Positions 11,837-23,999 are shown, counted from the first letter of the stretch. The stretch: DNA of 64,000 nt from Alnus glutinosa (GCF_958979055.1 NC_084893.1:6451071-6515070); one strand, 5' to 3'. Notes: generated by a model not told the origin, from the letters alone. Program-made: numbers and translations.

Positions 11837-12780
11837 TAGGCTTGGCAATTTTTGACACGACCTGGGAGCCCAGCACGAACACGACACGAAAAAACCGGGT
11901 TTGAGTTTGTTATTATTGGGTTCGGGTCATAATCGGGTTGACCCGATTATAATCATGTTTGGCGGGTCAATCTGCGGGTTGACCCGCTAGCACGATTATA
12001 ACCCTTTTTTAAAAAAAAAAAAAAAAAAAAAACCCGGAAACTTCAAGAAAGAAAGGGAAATGCTAAAACTTGAAAGCCTGAAAGGCCGAAATGTGAAATC
12101 CGGCTGAAACAAACCCTAGGTCCCTCTCCCTAGCTAGAAACTGTTAAAGGCTTAACCGGCGCTGGAGGGATATCCAGGGCCACCGTAGGCAGCAAAATCG
12201 GAACCGGCAAGGGAGGAGAACCAGACCCATGACCGCTGGAGGAGCTTGACTCGCCCTCAGAAGATGACAGACCCACGATCGCCGGAAGAGCTTCAGTCTG
12301 ATTCAAAACCAGAACCGGCAAGGGAGGAGAACGGAAGACAAACCCACATTTGATTCACGACCAGAAGAGCTTGACCCACGACCACCGGAAGACCCACGAC
12401 TCGTATCTCTTTTCTTTTCAATTTTCTGTTCTCACTTTCACGCCTCCTTCGACGAATCAACCTTCACATAGCCTCATAGCCTCACGAATCGACTTGTTTT
12501 GAGAGCTTAATCGTCCCGATTTAGGTGAATTTTTCATTAGATCTGTTAGCGCTTGTATTGGTTTTGTTTTGATAAAAATTGGGTTCTTTACTTCTCTGGA
12601 CAATCGGGGTTTGGTTGAATATAACGTGTTACCCGAGTCGTGTTCGGGTAACACGTTTGGCAGGCGGGCTGTGTTCGGTTTCAAATTTTCAACCCGATTA
12701 ATAATCGGGTCGGGTTCGTGTTAGACCCGATTGTGTAATCAGGTCAGACGGGTCGACACGAACCCGAATTGCCAAGCCTA
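11837..12780. mobile_element. hAT non-autonomous element
   Basis: Left end TAGGCTTGGCAATTTTTGAC; the complement of the right end reads TAGGCTTGGCAATTCGGGTT. Flanked by GCCCCAGG (11829-11836) and GCCCTAGG (12781-12788), 7 of 8 bases alike, as for hAT target duplications. Subterminal GGGTTGACCCG palindromes. A relative begins at 55538. Confidence 0.75.
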
Positions 12781-13369
12781 GCCCTAGGATCTGGAAATGA
12801 ACGCATTACCTGAGAATTTCAACTCTGTTTCAAAAAATGAAAGTCTGCGAATCAGAATCACTTTCCGAGAGCTTCGATGCTTGCAAAATACAAAGAACCA
12901 AAGAAAAGCAGTGTTTGGTTATAGGGATGCAAAACTGATTTGCCCGAATAAAAGCACTCAAGAACCAACATCAAATTCCTAAGCTCAATTTGAAAACCGA
13001 TACTTGATTTTCAATTTAGATAATGATTTCTCACCTGTATTACTTAGATTCTGCCACAATCATCATAGGGAATTTACAGAAAGAGTTTTCCTCTCTTTCA
13101 GTCTTCAAACTACCAAGAATGCAAATTTATGACCGGTATTAAACAAAATGATGACATTTCAGAGCCTAAATCTTCAAATCCCATGTAACAATCCAATCTC
13201 AGACCAATAATTATCCGTATATTTTCATTGAAAGGTTCCAGATTCCTTCTAAAAACTGTTCAAATCTCACATAAATGTACCTATAACAGAAATTGAACAC
13301 AAAGTTATCTCAGATGATAAATCGCACAAAAACATGAAGGAAATCAAACTTTGCTTCGAATTGCAAACC

Positions 13370-13459
13370 TAAAAACTCGAAATTATCGACCTCCTCTGCG
13401 TTATCTTCAATGAAACGAACCCAATCTTCGGAATCAGCTACGGAAATCAAAACCGAATC
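13370..13459 (-). pseudogene. Captured exon fragment in the long-inverted-repeat element
   Basis: The minus strand encodes 30 residues without a stop: DSVLISVADSEDWVRFIEDN then AEEVDNFEFL. It ends at a plausible donor (TTTTTAG|GTTTGC). Composition is protein-like, not low-complexity. The parent gene is not recognised. Its place between two inverted arms fits gene capture of the Pack-MULE kind. Confidence 0.35.
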
Positions 13460-14015
13460 CACTTAGAATTCCTTCCAAGGGGCCCCGTTCAGAGCTCTTC
13501 AAGTGTTATCTGTACTACAAAAAAGAGTTATTCTTTGAAGACTGACTCCATGTCTCCACTAAAGCGCTGTAAAATTGATCTCTTTGCTCAATTACAAACC
13601 TCTCTCTCTCTCTCTCTCTCTTCACAAGCTCCAGATCCTCAACCTTATACAGTACCGCTCTCATCAATTCTCTCCGAAAAATTGGCTGGGGGTGGCCTGG
13701 CCACCCCTTTGCTTTTTATTTTTTATTTTTTTTTATTTTTTTTTTAATTATTTTTTTTTAAAAAAAATAATAAGTTTTATTTATTTATTTTTTAATATAT
13801 TTATATTTTTTTTATTAAAATGGATACGTCATTTTATTAGTGTTGATGTGACGCTACGTGGCGTTTAATAGAATATGTAAAAAAATTTAACGGAATTTAG
13901 TTCCATGGATCGATTTGTAAATTAAGCTAATCATAGGAATCTCTGAATTTATGGTGATACTACAAAGAGTGATTTATAATTTAGGTCAATCACAAAGACC
14001 AGTGATTCAATTATC

Positions 14016-14711
14016 ACTAAAAAAAATTATAAAATGAAAAAAAAATTTTACAAACCGATTTATAAAAAATTACTATTCATTATAGAATATATGCCGCAAC
14101 TAAAAGCTCATGGTGAACAAAGTCTCACCCGTCAACAATGAGTACTGATAAAATTTTACCACCGAAGAAAAGAAAAATCGCGACTCAAAAAGAAAAATCT
14201 CATTTCAAACAAACATAAGAAGAAAACTACGTAGTACTATTCTAAATTTAATCTAACGTCTAACGTATTGTTTGATTTTTATTTTTTTATTCAAGATTGA
14301 TGCCCATGATTGGTGGACAAAGGATCCAATTCAATTTCCCTTCTCGAAATAAGAAAAGAAAAACGAACAATAATAATAATAATAGTATCCAATTCCATTA
14401 TTCATCATATATATAAACCAAAAACCCTCAATAAACATCTAATAATTCAATGTGAAAAGGTTAACCCAATAGTTCAGAAAAAAAAAAAAAGAAAAAAGAA
14501 AGATTATTATCCAATGGAGAGCTGCTAAATAGTATCTTCTAACTCAATTTTCCAACTAAGAAAATTTAAGTAGTGGCTTTCTTCAAATCCGTGACCATAA
14601 AGTATATATTGTTCTTAAATAAGGAGGTATTAGGTATAGCACAGCTATATATATATATATATTCTTAGACAGAGAATTGGTTGTGAATGAAATAAATCAT
14701 GGGTAACAGAA
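14016..14711. other. No gene seen
   Basis: AT-rich, with A-runs and a short (TA)n at about 14650. It holds no conserved 3' flank of the peptide-gene family, unlike the sequence next to copies C to J. Confidence 0.5.
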
Positions 14712-15116
14712 TTAAAGGGGTGGCCCGCTCCTTGGTGATCGGTTTCGGACGGGTGAAGGTGGCGGCGATATACCTTCTCCTCGTAGGCTCCGGAAGGAAA
14801 CGAATTTCTTACCAGTAATGTTCAAACCTTCAGAGCTGCCTTCTAATCTTGGTGCCGTCTTCGTGGAGCCATCAAGCGATAAACTCTTCCGACCACCTTT
14901 CAAGCCAAAGAAAGATCATATATAGAGTCAATTAAGGACCTTCATATATAATTAGAAAAAAGGGGTCATATATATATAAATGTAGAAGGAGTTTTAGAAA
15001 AGTATTGTTAAATTACCATAAGGAAGTGATGTAGAAGTTGGTGGAATATCAATTCCACCCACAAGAAGGAATAGTGCTACTAGTGTTGCCATCACCTTTG
15101 CCGGAAAACAACTCAT
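14712..15116 (-). CDS. Secreted Pro-rich peptide precursor, copy B
   Basis: Predicted 94 aa. Exon 1 (15017-15116) begins MSCFPAKVMATLVALFLLVG and continues GIDIPPTSTSLPY; donor G|GTAATT. The 120-bp intron ends GAAAG at 14897. Exon 2 (14712-14896) encodes GGRKSLSLDGSTKTAPRLEG, SSEGLNITGKKFVSFRSLRG, EGISPPPSPVRNRSPRSGPP L. Residues 1-29 look like a cleavable signal peptide and the rest has no cysteine. The start is the first ATG after the TATA box and is conserved in nearly all copies. The tail is short and lacks the usual PPPQIL ending. The stop seems to lie in unrelated DNA, so the 3' end is probably chimeric. Role unknown; a secreted, linear, basic peptide precursor is the best inference. 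Confidence 0.65.
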
Positions 15117-15254
15117 CCTGTAAACCTGAAAATACAAGCTGCTTGTAGAAGCCAGCCGGTCAGTTCACCTTTGTTATGGCTTTTGAGCAAAGGTGTAGAT
15201 CGAGTCTCAGACGGAGAGATGTAAGCCTTAATTAAGGCGCCCTCCTGACTCCTG

Positions 15255-15396
15255 CTTTTATGCGTGTTATTTTATCTCTATGGTTTGGTGGAAGAGCAAT
15301 CGCATGGCCGGCCATTTGTAGTTTATAATTTTGCAAGCTTGACTTCAAAGGTAGTGCTGGTACCACTTAGGCATGCACTTAGGACGCGCTTTGACT
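15255..15396 (-). promoter_or_regulatory. Copy B promoter: TATA box and two W-boxes
   Basis: TATA-like CGCATAAAAG (minus) at about 15255-15264, roughly 140 bp before the ATG. TTGACT W-box cores at 15339-15344 and 15391-15396. Both lie in blocks shared with other copies (AAGCTTGACTT and CGCTTTGACTACAAGAC). Confidence 0.45.
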
Positions 15397-15419
15397 ACAA
15401 GACCTGCTACTAGTAGAAG

Positions 15420-16185
15420 ACTTTTTTATTTATTTAATTTTTGAAGTAGGACAGAAAACTGAATTACAGAAAACAAACGTCCCAATCTGGACAAACAATT
15501 AGCACCTCACTGGTCCGGAAGGAGACCTCAAAGAGTCGGAAGTCGATCGGGAACACTGCTAGTGAAGCTGAAAGCGGCCCCATGTTGGAAATCAGGAGGG
15601 CTAAGAAGAGAACATTATAAAACTTAGCTCCTAACTAACCCTCAAAAGAAATTGAGGGACTAAGAGGTATATGTACATACAACATATGAGAAATCTCCTT
15701 TTAAGATGGCGAGTCTAAAGTCTAACCAAATCAGGTGAAGCTTAAGCTTATAATTAGATTCGGATATGAGAGCTCTGAAGAACAAAAAGGTTCCTTGGAA
15801 ATTAAGGAGCTCTCTGGAAAAGATCCAAGAGACCATGGATCTGTTATAAAAGACTTATGGTAGTGGTTGCGCATATGGAACACCCGCGAGGATAGAAGCC
15901 ATAGGGTGGAAGAGAGTAGACCGGTGAAGGTGGAGAGGAGGCACATGGAAGACCGAAGTGGTTAGATGGATGTAGATCTTATCTTCAAAATCTCAAGCAA
16001 TAAACAGTAAAGGGAAAAAAGCAGTAAATGATTAACAAGTCTAAAAAGGCAAGTAATGGAGATATCGTGAGGGAGGAAGGAGGGAAGAATGGAGTCCCTA
16101 GCTCAACAGCTTGTCAGAGAAGTTTTTGGTCTTTTCAATTCTTGCTATCCACGAAAGAGAGAAAACTCCAAGATTGATCGAATAG
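15420..16185 (-). mobile_element. Possible LINE tail or unclassified insertion
   Basis: This sequence interrupts a flank that is continuous in other units (..GACCTGCTACTAGTAGA | ..GGTGCATGAATACAAGGGGT). It starts with a T-rich run on the plus strand, as a minus-strand poly-A tail would, and has GC-richer non-repetitive sequence behind it. No coding domain recognised. Confidence 0.3.
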
Positions 16186-16259
16186 ACTTGGTGCATGAAT
16201 ACAAGGGGTTAGGAATTTAGATTATATGATGCAATATTTAGGTATTGCACGTACATGAT

Positions 16260-19200
16260 GTAAGACATTTTTTTTTCCCTTAATCGTTCATTTTAAATAG
16301 ATGACTCAAAATCTCCGCAACAAAGTAAAAAACAAAAAAGAAGGGTACGTTGTTAAGTGGTTCAGCCATCTCCAAATCGATCACTCTGAACTTGCCATCG
16401 TGAGTTGCCAAACCACTCCTTTACCCCAAATTTGTTTTCTGCTTTGTTGTCACATTAATGGCCTCCAAAAACATTGCATTGCATCCAATATTGTAATACT
16501 TAGACCTAAGTATTACAACGAATCTCAATCCAAGCCGTTAGATTCACATGCGCGTCAACCAATCCTCACGAGCAACCACCATTATAAGAAAAGTCAATAT
16601 CAGACATGGGAAGTGATAGTTGCATAAGGTATTCCTCGAACGTTCACTTCCTCCAAATTTCATCCCTCCTAAAATATGCCAAGTTCTATTTAGTAAGAGT
16701 AAGATCACTCTCGATAGCTTTCCTAAAGCCTATTCCATTTCCTAAATATAAAAAAAATTGTCCAAATTTTTCAAAAAGTCACATGCAACATATGCTATTT
16801 ATCTTCCCTAAACATTGGGTAAGCTACACTGCTATCCAATGCATTGGGTATAACACTTTATCTTCCATATCCATTATTTTAATACAAAACATTTCTCTCA
16901 TCTTTCTTCCTTTCATTTAGTATTGTGTTGGAATTTTGTAAAAAATGTGAGGGTACGTAAGAAACTTGTATTTTGTAAAAAGTAATTACAAAAGCAAAAA
17001 GTTTTTTTTTTTTTTTTTTTTTTCCCCTCTAAATTTAGAGAAAATCAAAGAGAAGCTGCTCATGAGAGTGCTTTAAGCCATCCCTTAAAAGGCACACCCT
17101 AATAATAAACCAAAATCTATTTGCCATGTAGGGATGAAAATGCGAGTGTAGCTAGTAGCAATATCCACATCCGTGCAATTATTGCAATTATTATCCGTTA
17201 CCTATATATGAGGTACTTGGCGTTTTAGATAGCACGATAATTATAGTTATTATCCGCTACCTGCATATGAGGTACTTGGTATTTTATATTCCTATCTAAA
17301 TCTATATGCAAGATTAAGTAATGCGGTTATTAATAAATGCAAGCTTAAATAAATTAAGATTTCACTTACACAATTTACGATTATCGATCTAAAATGTCAT
17401 TATTTTATAAAGTAATCGAGATTTAGATTACTATCTAAATCTATATGCAAGATTAAATAATGTGGTTATTACTTTAGGTTTTCACTCTTTCCCCGAGGGT
17501 GTCAGCAAGGTCGTCCTGACGGGCTTCTCTGCCATTTACTCGTATTGACACCTTGTTGACTGGTTTGCTGACGTGTATCAATGACATCACTGCCTTGATC
17601 AGCTCATCAGAGTTCTATTGACAATACATTTTGACCCAATAAACGTAAGCATTGAAAATGTTTTGTTAAATACAAGTTGCCACGTTTTGAGTTAGCTTTC
17701 CAATGCTATTAAATTTGTCTTCATCTGATGTCGGAATAAAAAGTTATGACCATTTTACTCTGATTTGGTCATTCTTGAACATAATACACAAACTTGAATT
17801 TGTCTTCTAAACAAGTCTAGTCAGGACGGTTTGCTGACGAGGCTACATGGAGTAATACTGTGAAAGTCACGTCAGGACACCCATTTGATGGATTTGCTTA
17901 TGAGGCTTTCAACTAGCCTTCTAAAGTAACCGTGTCACGATGCCTTTGCTAACACCGGTGCAAATCTTCAAATAATTATATATATAGTTCAAAATCTCAA
18001 GTCTTAAAAAGACTTACAAACACCATTTTTATTACCGAATAAGTCTACACAAAAAATAAAAATAAAATAAAATGTAACTGTTGATATCACCAATCACTTT
18101 AAAGAGAAAAAGGACAAGAAAGAACAATAGAGGATTATCTATTGCACCCTGACGAAAAATGTGGATGCAGGATATTCCATAACTATTTAAAATAAACCAT
18201 AAAAAAATGAAACAATAAAAAATAAAATAAAACTGGTGTAGCCCGTCACTTAGAAACTTTGTTGCACAGTACAAATTTTTGTTTTGAATTCAAATTAATT
18301 AAGAACAAAATAAAATTTGAATCCTAGTTATAGTTAAAAAGCTTGTTTAATTTGGCCTAGAGAATCTTTGTAACTTGCAAATACAACTAAACTCGAGAAA
18401 TGCTACACTTTTCAAAAAATTTCTTCAAAAATTGGTTTTCAAGTGATTTGCTACTAGATGATGATACATTTCTTAAAACAATAGATCTTATGGGATGGTG
18501 ACACTGACACATCATTTTGAAATCAACTTTTGGAGAAAAACTTCGAGAAGTGTAGCATTTCTCTTATATCAAAATACCACCGCGTAATCATTGAAATTTA
18601 AAAACATTTTATGTAATGGACAAATCTCCCTGTTGGCAATTCATTTGGGCTATTTTCAAAACCTAACTCTGTCTATGTACAACAAGATTTTGGGCACTCA
18701 AAAGCTAGCCAAAATTTTCTTGAAAAATTAAGAAGACTGCAGATCTTATGCAATATTTCTTTTCTTATAGAAACAATTGTAGAGCCCTTACTTTCTTTGT
18801 TCAAAATGGTTTGATACTCAAGGATGCATGGTATACTGTTTAAAATCGACGAGTGTATTTTCTTTTGATCATTGAATTCAATTCTCCTATTTCTTCTGCA
18901 TAAACAAATGAAGACAATCAACCACTTGCATTATATAATTTGTTCCATCTCGTAGGTTTGCAAACATAGACACAGGATGACCGAATATCTAGACCTTGTG
19001 GGTGAACATAATGAAGAAAAGCATTGCATAAAAGCTACATCAAGCACTACACAATATAATCTGAAAAATTCGTAGACTGAAGGAAGCACCTGAATAACAT
19101 AGGAGAAGTATATGTCAACACAAGCTGAAGATAATAAGAAAATATTTTCCCATGGATATTATATACTTACAGAAGATCTAAAAACAAAACAAGCTAAGGA

Positions 19201-19480
19201 TCTAAATTTTCAAAAACTTAATGGAAATAAAGCTCTTAGAAATAATATCATACAGGTATTTCCCAGAGAGCCTTTCAAAAAGCACTATATATATATATTT
19301 ACAAATAAAGGTTGCTATTGCACTCAAAAGCAGGGCAAGCCTCAAGTTTTAACAAATCCACACACTCATGCCTCACAAATTCCACAAAGCTCTGCAATCT
19401 ACAGCAAAACCAGGAAAAAAAACCCATGCACACATTGAACAACGAGTTAACAAGCTGAAAATCCCATGCACACGAAATCC
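16260..19480. other. Long stretch with no recognised gene
   Basis: 16560-16625 repeats the upstream flank of other array units. 17100-17480 contains two diverged copies of a GCAATTATTATCCG / TATCTAAATCTATATGCAAG block. The remainder is AT-rich with only short ORFs lacking recognisable motifs. Confidence 0.45.
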
Positions 19481-19511
19481 TATCAGTGAAATGCAGGATA
19501 CTGAGCTAAAA

Positions 19512-19766
19512 CTAGGGAAACTCTATCAAAAAGCTAAAACGACACAAACTCATTTCGTTGAAAGGAGGCAATGAGAACAACATACTGAGCTTTGTGACCA
19601 GTGATAAGACCCAGCAAAGCCGTCGAAGATGAAGAGAGCCAAGTGCCTCTGGAGCCAATCTTCTTGAACCTGGGAGAGGAACAAGGCTGAAAGAGGTAGA
19701 AGGGAGAGAAAAGAAGCCGAAGAAGTGGCTTTCCATGGGGTTTAGGGTTTCTTCAGTTCCCACCAT
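19512..19766 (-). CDS. Possible first exon of an unrecognised gene
   Basis: The minus strand is open from an ATG at 19766 (MVGTEETLNPMESHFFGFFS, then LPSTSFSLVPLPGSRRLAPE..). The sequence around the start includes AAACCCTAAACCCC, a telo-box word common at the 5' ends of plant housekeeping genes. It ends at a stop at 19512, or could splice earlier at CCCAG|GTTCAA. No family recognised and no second exon found. It lies about 180 bp from the end of a PPR pseudogene on the same strand. Confidence 0.2.
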   Translation of the reverse strand: MVGTEETLNPMESHFFGFFSLPSTSFSLVPLPGSRRLAPEALGSLHLRRLCWVLSLVTKLSMLFSLPPFNEMSLCRFSFLIEFP

Positions 19767-19948
19767 TTTCGTTTCTTTGGCTCTCTCTGTTTCTTTTTTC
19801 TCTGAATAGTTCTCGTTTCTGTTTTCTTGGGGCTTAACGCGGCATTTTTTCCCTGTGCTCCCAGAGCCTCTCATCTTGTTTATCCATAAATGTCGGCACA
19901 AGATGATATGGGAACATATGATCAAGCGTGTAGATATCTTTTCAACAG

Positions 19949-21314
19949 TTAATGACTACTGCCTGCAATCCAGCTAACCCCAAGAATTTTCTTCAGTTCT
20001 CCTGTCATATCATTCCTCAACTTCTGCACATCATCCCACCTCCTATCAGCTGCATATATGTTAGAAAGCAAGACTCTGTAAGCATTTCTCTCATGATTAT
20101 CTTCCAAAAGCCGCCGAGCTACAATTTCTGCCAGGTTGGAATTTTCACATGCATCACAGCATGATAAAAAGGCTCCCCAGATGCCACAATCCACTGGTTC
20201 TGGCAAAGACAGGATAATATTGTATGCCTCTTCCAACTAACCAGCCATCCCGAAGAGTTTTACCATGCAAACATAATGCTCAATTCTAGCTTGAATTTGA
20301 AATTCATCTTTCATTTTTCTGAAAATTTCCTGGCCATCTTGGAGAAGGCCAGCGTGGCAGCAAGCACAAAGTAGAGCAGAGAGCATTTGCTAATTGAGTA
20401 GCAGCTGCCACTACGCTGGCAATCAAAATGGGATCTGCCTTCTTACTTTCTGTGTTCAGTTTCTTGAAGAAGCACAGAGCCTTCTCATAATCTCCAGATT
20501 GCGAATATCCAGTTATTAAAGCAGACCATGTAACTAAATCAGGTTGGAACAAATTACAAAAAACTCTATATGCAGAATCCATGCACTTACATTTCGAGTA
20601 CATGCTCACAACTACACTGCCTACATGAGCATTAGAATCGAAGGCAGTTTTCAGACAAAATCAATGTATTCCTTGGCCAATACTCGGCAAGCGGGAATAT
20701 GCTAAACCTGAGAGCAACCCGGCTACTGTATATCCATTGGATATACACTTATCCATCTGGCCGCCTCCCTTCACTTCTCATTCTACTGAACAGGACTAGC
20801 TAGCCCTTTATCCCAAAATCCACAATATCCATAACCAGAAATCATCGAATTCCACGTCACCAAATCGGGCTCAACTATCCCATCAAATAGCCTACTGGCT
20901 TCATCAACCACACCCAGTTTCGAATAAGCCGTCACAAATGCACTACTACAAATGGGATCCAATCCCAACTCAGAAAGTATTACTCCTCAGTCCTCCCTGA
21001 ACAAGTCTCAGTGCATCTTAAATTGAAGTCCTCAGAAGTCAGAACAAGCTCGTATAATACAAGCAAAAGAAAATCTATCAGGTTTAGTTTCAGTTTTAAG
21101 CATCATGTTAAATAGAGATAATGCCTTACCAAAGTTGTGGACTTGCGTTCAAAAGAAACACACTCCGGTGGGGCGTTTAGTCTAACAGGCTGCGCGCAGC
21201 GCAAATGTCTTTATTGATGGCATATAATCTTACTATTCTGGTTGCATAAAATGGATCAAGGAGGTGGTAGATCTTGGAGAGTTCTAAGTGAAGAAAATGG
21301 TGGTGAAAGAACAT
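19949..21314 (-). pseudogene. PPR (PLS/E-type) protein pseudogene 1
   Basis: Minus-strand pieces of a pentatricopeptide-repeat protein, a class of organellar RNA-binding factors. It runs from an N-terminal start at about 21314 (MFFHHHFL.., DPFYATRIVRLYAIN) through repeat units (AYSKLGVVDEASRLFDGIVE, PDLVTWNSMISGYGYCG; MYSKCKCMDSAYRVF, PDLVTWSALITGYSQSGDYE) to an E-motif-like C-terminus (NAYRVLLSNIYAADRRWDDV) that stops at 19949. Frame changes between pieces, an early stop after the N-terminal part and the loss of about 17 N-terminal residues relative to copy 2 show that it is not functional. Compared with typical 500-600 aa PPR proteins much of the middle is missing. A partial duplicate lies at 40861. 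Confidence 0.85.
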
Positions 21315-21319
21315 TGGAA

Positions 21320-22100
21320 TTGGATCATTATTTTGCTATATATTCTGTGATAATTCTACGACGAAGTGGAATTGGGGGAGAAGAATTAGTTTACAAAATA
21401 TGAAAAAAGAAAGGAATGTAATTACGATCGATTCCCACGTATTCACTCCCACGATTAAAGGTGGAAGGCCGTTGATAGGAAGCCATAGAAGATGGTGATC
21501 GAGTAGGTGTGACAGAGAGAGAACAGGCTGTGGCGATTGCCGTTGCAAGATTTTAGCCTATAACGTTCTAAACCTTTTAATTTTGGGATATATATATATA
21601 ATAATTTTTTGAAAAAAAAAATCATAATTTTTATTCCTCTATTTTTAAATTACCTACTTACCCAAAAAAACAAAAATCCAATTTTTAAACTCATTTTTAC
21701 GTTTTTCACATCTTTTTTTGATTCACATAACTTTGTAATCTAATTATACTAATTTTTCTTTTTATTTCCTTTGATTCGTAGTTTCCCTGGATTCACATAA
21801 CTTTTTTTTCTACACAAGAGTGAAGAAAGTCCAATTGATGATTTTTGTTTAGAAAAAAAAAAGGTCACATTGACTAATAAAAATACACATTAATAATTAT
21901 CTACTATTAATACAACTCATATTTGCGAATTAAGTTTGAATACATAACTATTTTTTTGGGATCACATCAAGAGAACAAAGTAAGAAACATAATTATTAAA
22001 ATAATATGTGTTTCTTTAACGACTACATGTTAAAGAATCCGTCAGTACTTCTACAAATTGAGTTAGGAAGAAAATTTCTCAAACCGTAAGAAATTTTTGT
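21320..22100. other. 5' flank of PPR pseudogene and 3' flank of copy C
   Basis: 21320-21550 matches 41475-41640, so the PPR duplication includes upstream DNA. 21700-22100 matches blocks near 26100 and 42870 and carries the 3' flank found beside copies C, E and F (..AAGAACATAATTATTAAAAT-like words). No gene. Confidence 0.55.
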
Positions 22101-22101
22101 C

Positions 22102-22541
22102 CTAGCCTAAAATAGGAGGCGGAGGTGGAGACTTGCCCTTGAAGGGTGGAGGTGGGCTTTTCCATTTTGTTGGTATGTTTCGGGTGGGTGGAGGTGGCGG
22201 CTTCAGACCTCTTCCACGTAGGATCCGGACGGAAACTATTTTCTTACTAGCAAGATTGTTCAGATCTTCAGAACTGCCTTCTAATCTTGGTGTTGTCTTC
22301 ACGGAGCCATCAAGTGATAAACTCTTCCGACCACCTTTCAGGCCAAAGAAAAATCATAGCAGGTGAGAAATGATCTATCATATATATATAATATATATAT
22401 AAAAGGGGTCATATATACATATAGAAAACTACTGTTACCGTAAAAAAGTGATGCAGAAGTTGGTGGAATATGTATTCCACCCACAAGAAGGAATACAGCT
22501 ACTACTAGTGCTGCCATCACCTTTGCCGGAAAACAACTCAT
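22102..22541 (-). CDS. Secreted Pro-rich peptide precursor, copy C
   Basis: Predicted 111 aa. Exon 1 (22439-22541): MSCFPAKVMAALVVAVFLLV, GGIHIPPTSASLFY; donor G|GTAACA. Intron 104 bp with (TA)n. Exon 2 (22102-22334): GGRKSLSLDGSVKTTPRLEG, SSEDLNNLASKKIVSVRILR, GRGLKPPPPPTRN, then two extensin-like SPPPP blocks (WKSPPPPFKGKSPPPPPILG) before TAG. Signal peptide about 1-29. SPPPP is the known context for proline hydroxylation and arabinosylation, so a secreted hydroxyproline-rich peptide is plausible. C belongs with E and F, which share the PPPIL(N/G) ending and the same 3' flank. Confidence 0.7.
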
Positions 22542-22660
22542 CGTGTAAAGCTGAAAATACAAGCTTGTAGAAGCCGGTGAGTTCGCCTTTGTTATGAGCA
22601 GTAAGCAACAGGACGGGAAGAGTTTGGAGAGACGTAAGCCTTAAGCTCTCCTGACTCCTG

Positions 22661-22792
22661 TTTTTATGAATAGAAGTACAAGTACTGGTCATGGTTTAAA
22701 ATTCTACAAGCTTGACTTTGGGGGTACACTTCTTTGGACATTTGTTGAACGTGGGGCTGAATGCAGGTGGTACTTAGGGACACGCTTTGACC
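22661..22792 (-). promoter_or_regulatory. Copy C promoter: TATA box and two W-boxes
   Basis: Minus TTCATAAAAA at 22661-22670, about 120 bp before the ATG. W-box cores TTGACT (22712-22717) and TTGACC (22787-22792) lie in the blocks conserved with B and F. Confidence 0.45.
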
Positions 22793-22841
22793 ATAAGAGC
22801 ATTCACACCATATTTTTTAAAACAATAATTAAACTATTGAT

Positions 22842-23090
22842 AATGTAGTATGTCATAATTATTTTTCATTTCCTATGATTCAAAAAGTTCATGAGAGGTC
22901 CTTATGGTAAGCAATAATTACGTTTTACTCATTGAGTCGATTTTTCATCCACCAGTTTGACGGAATCTGTTAACCATACACGTCAGACCCAATAAAAAAT
23001 TGACACGTGTCCGTCTGAATAAAAAAATATAAATTTATTAAAAAATAAATAAATAAACTTATTTTTTAAATAAATAAATAAAAAGTAGTT
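22842..23090. mobile_element. Single arm of a foldback Mutator-type element
   Basis: Resembles one arm of the element at 33081 (CATAATTATTTTTCATTTCC, AGAGGTCCTTATGGTAAGCA, TTGACGGAATCTGTTAA, AATATAAATTTATTAAAAAA). Degenerate; the second arm is not seen. Confidence 0.45.
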
Positions 23091-23152
23091 TTGTTTCTTA
23101 TATTTAGGAAAAATAGTTAGGAAGCTGCTAGGAATGTTATAAGACCTGTGAC

Positions 23153-23800
23153 TAGGGATGTGCATGGGGCGGGGCGGGGCGGGTTTCCACCTTTTTTGGC
23201 CCCGCCCCACACCTTTGCGGGTTGGAAATTTCCAACCCGCAAACCGCATTTGATAAAGACTAACCGTGCGGGGCAGGGCGGATATTTTGAGTGGCATTTA
23301 TGTAATTTTGATTTTATTTTGTAAAAAATAAAAATTTCAAAAAAAATACAGATTTTTTTAATAAAAAAATTAAATTCATATTAATTTTTCACAGAATCTT
23401 ATAAATGCAAAGTTAAATTTTTAGGAAATCAACTTTGTTTCATTAAAAAAAATAAATTATAATTTCAAAGCTTCTTAAATTTAGTCCTTCGACATGTTGA
23501 CACATATCTTTCAATCGTTCCTATTTCCATACAAAAACATTTTCCACGGAATTAGCCTTGTAAACTAAACTAAAAACCCTATTAATTATAGATAAAATTC
23601 TAAGAAACATGATTTTTTTCTTTTTTTTCTCCTTTGTGTTATGCGGGGCGGGGACCCGCATTTTTTAAAAGGCTAAACTCGCAACCCGCCCCGCCCCACA
23701 TAAATTTCTCAAATTAAGACCCTAACCCGCAAAAAAACTTAAAAACCCAGTCCTCTGCGGGGCAAGGCGGGGCGAGGATTACGGGTTTTGCACACCCCTA
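23153..23800. mobile_element. hAT non-autonomous element, GC-rich ends
   Basis: The termini are TAGGGATGTGCA and TGCACACCCCTA, flanked by a perfect 8-bp direct duplication CCTGTGAC (23145-23152 and 23801-23808). Subterminal GGGGCGGGGCGGG tracts occur in inverted orientation at the two ends. 648 bp with no transposase. It sits in the upstream flank of copy C, at a site that is continuous in other units. Confidence 0.85.
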
Positions 23801-23999
23801 CCTGTGACAAGTAGAGGAGCGGCTAGTGGTGTTAGGGATTTAGATCATGCATGATATTTATGCTTTCCTTTTCTTTTCTTTTTTTAACTTAAAATGTTTT
23901 TTATTGTAAAATATTTTCAACGAAAAATTATTTCCTTAAAAATATTTTTCGGTGTTTGGATCGCACAAAAAAATCACTAACGGCGAAAAATCATCTGTG

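Larger units (their letters stand above)
11597..14015. mobile_element. Long-inverted-repeat (Mutator/foldback-type) element with nested insert
   Basis: The left arm (about 11597-11836) and right arm (about 13685-14015) are inverted copies. The left has AATTGCACCATTAGTCTC.., a CCACGTAAGCACCACATC segment, AATAAAAAAATATAAATATA and GGGGGTGGCCCC; the right carries the complements in reverse order. The arms belong to the same family as the element at 33081. Between them sit a hAT element (11837-12780) and about 900 bp that includes a host-exon-like fragment. Outer ends are approximate and no target duplication was identified. Confidence 0.55.
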
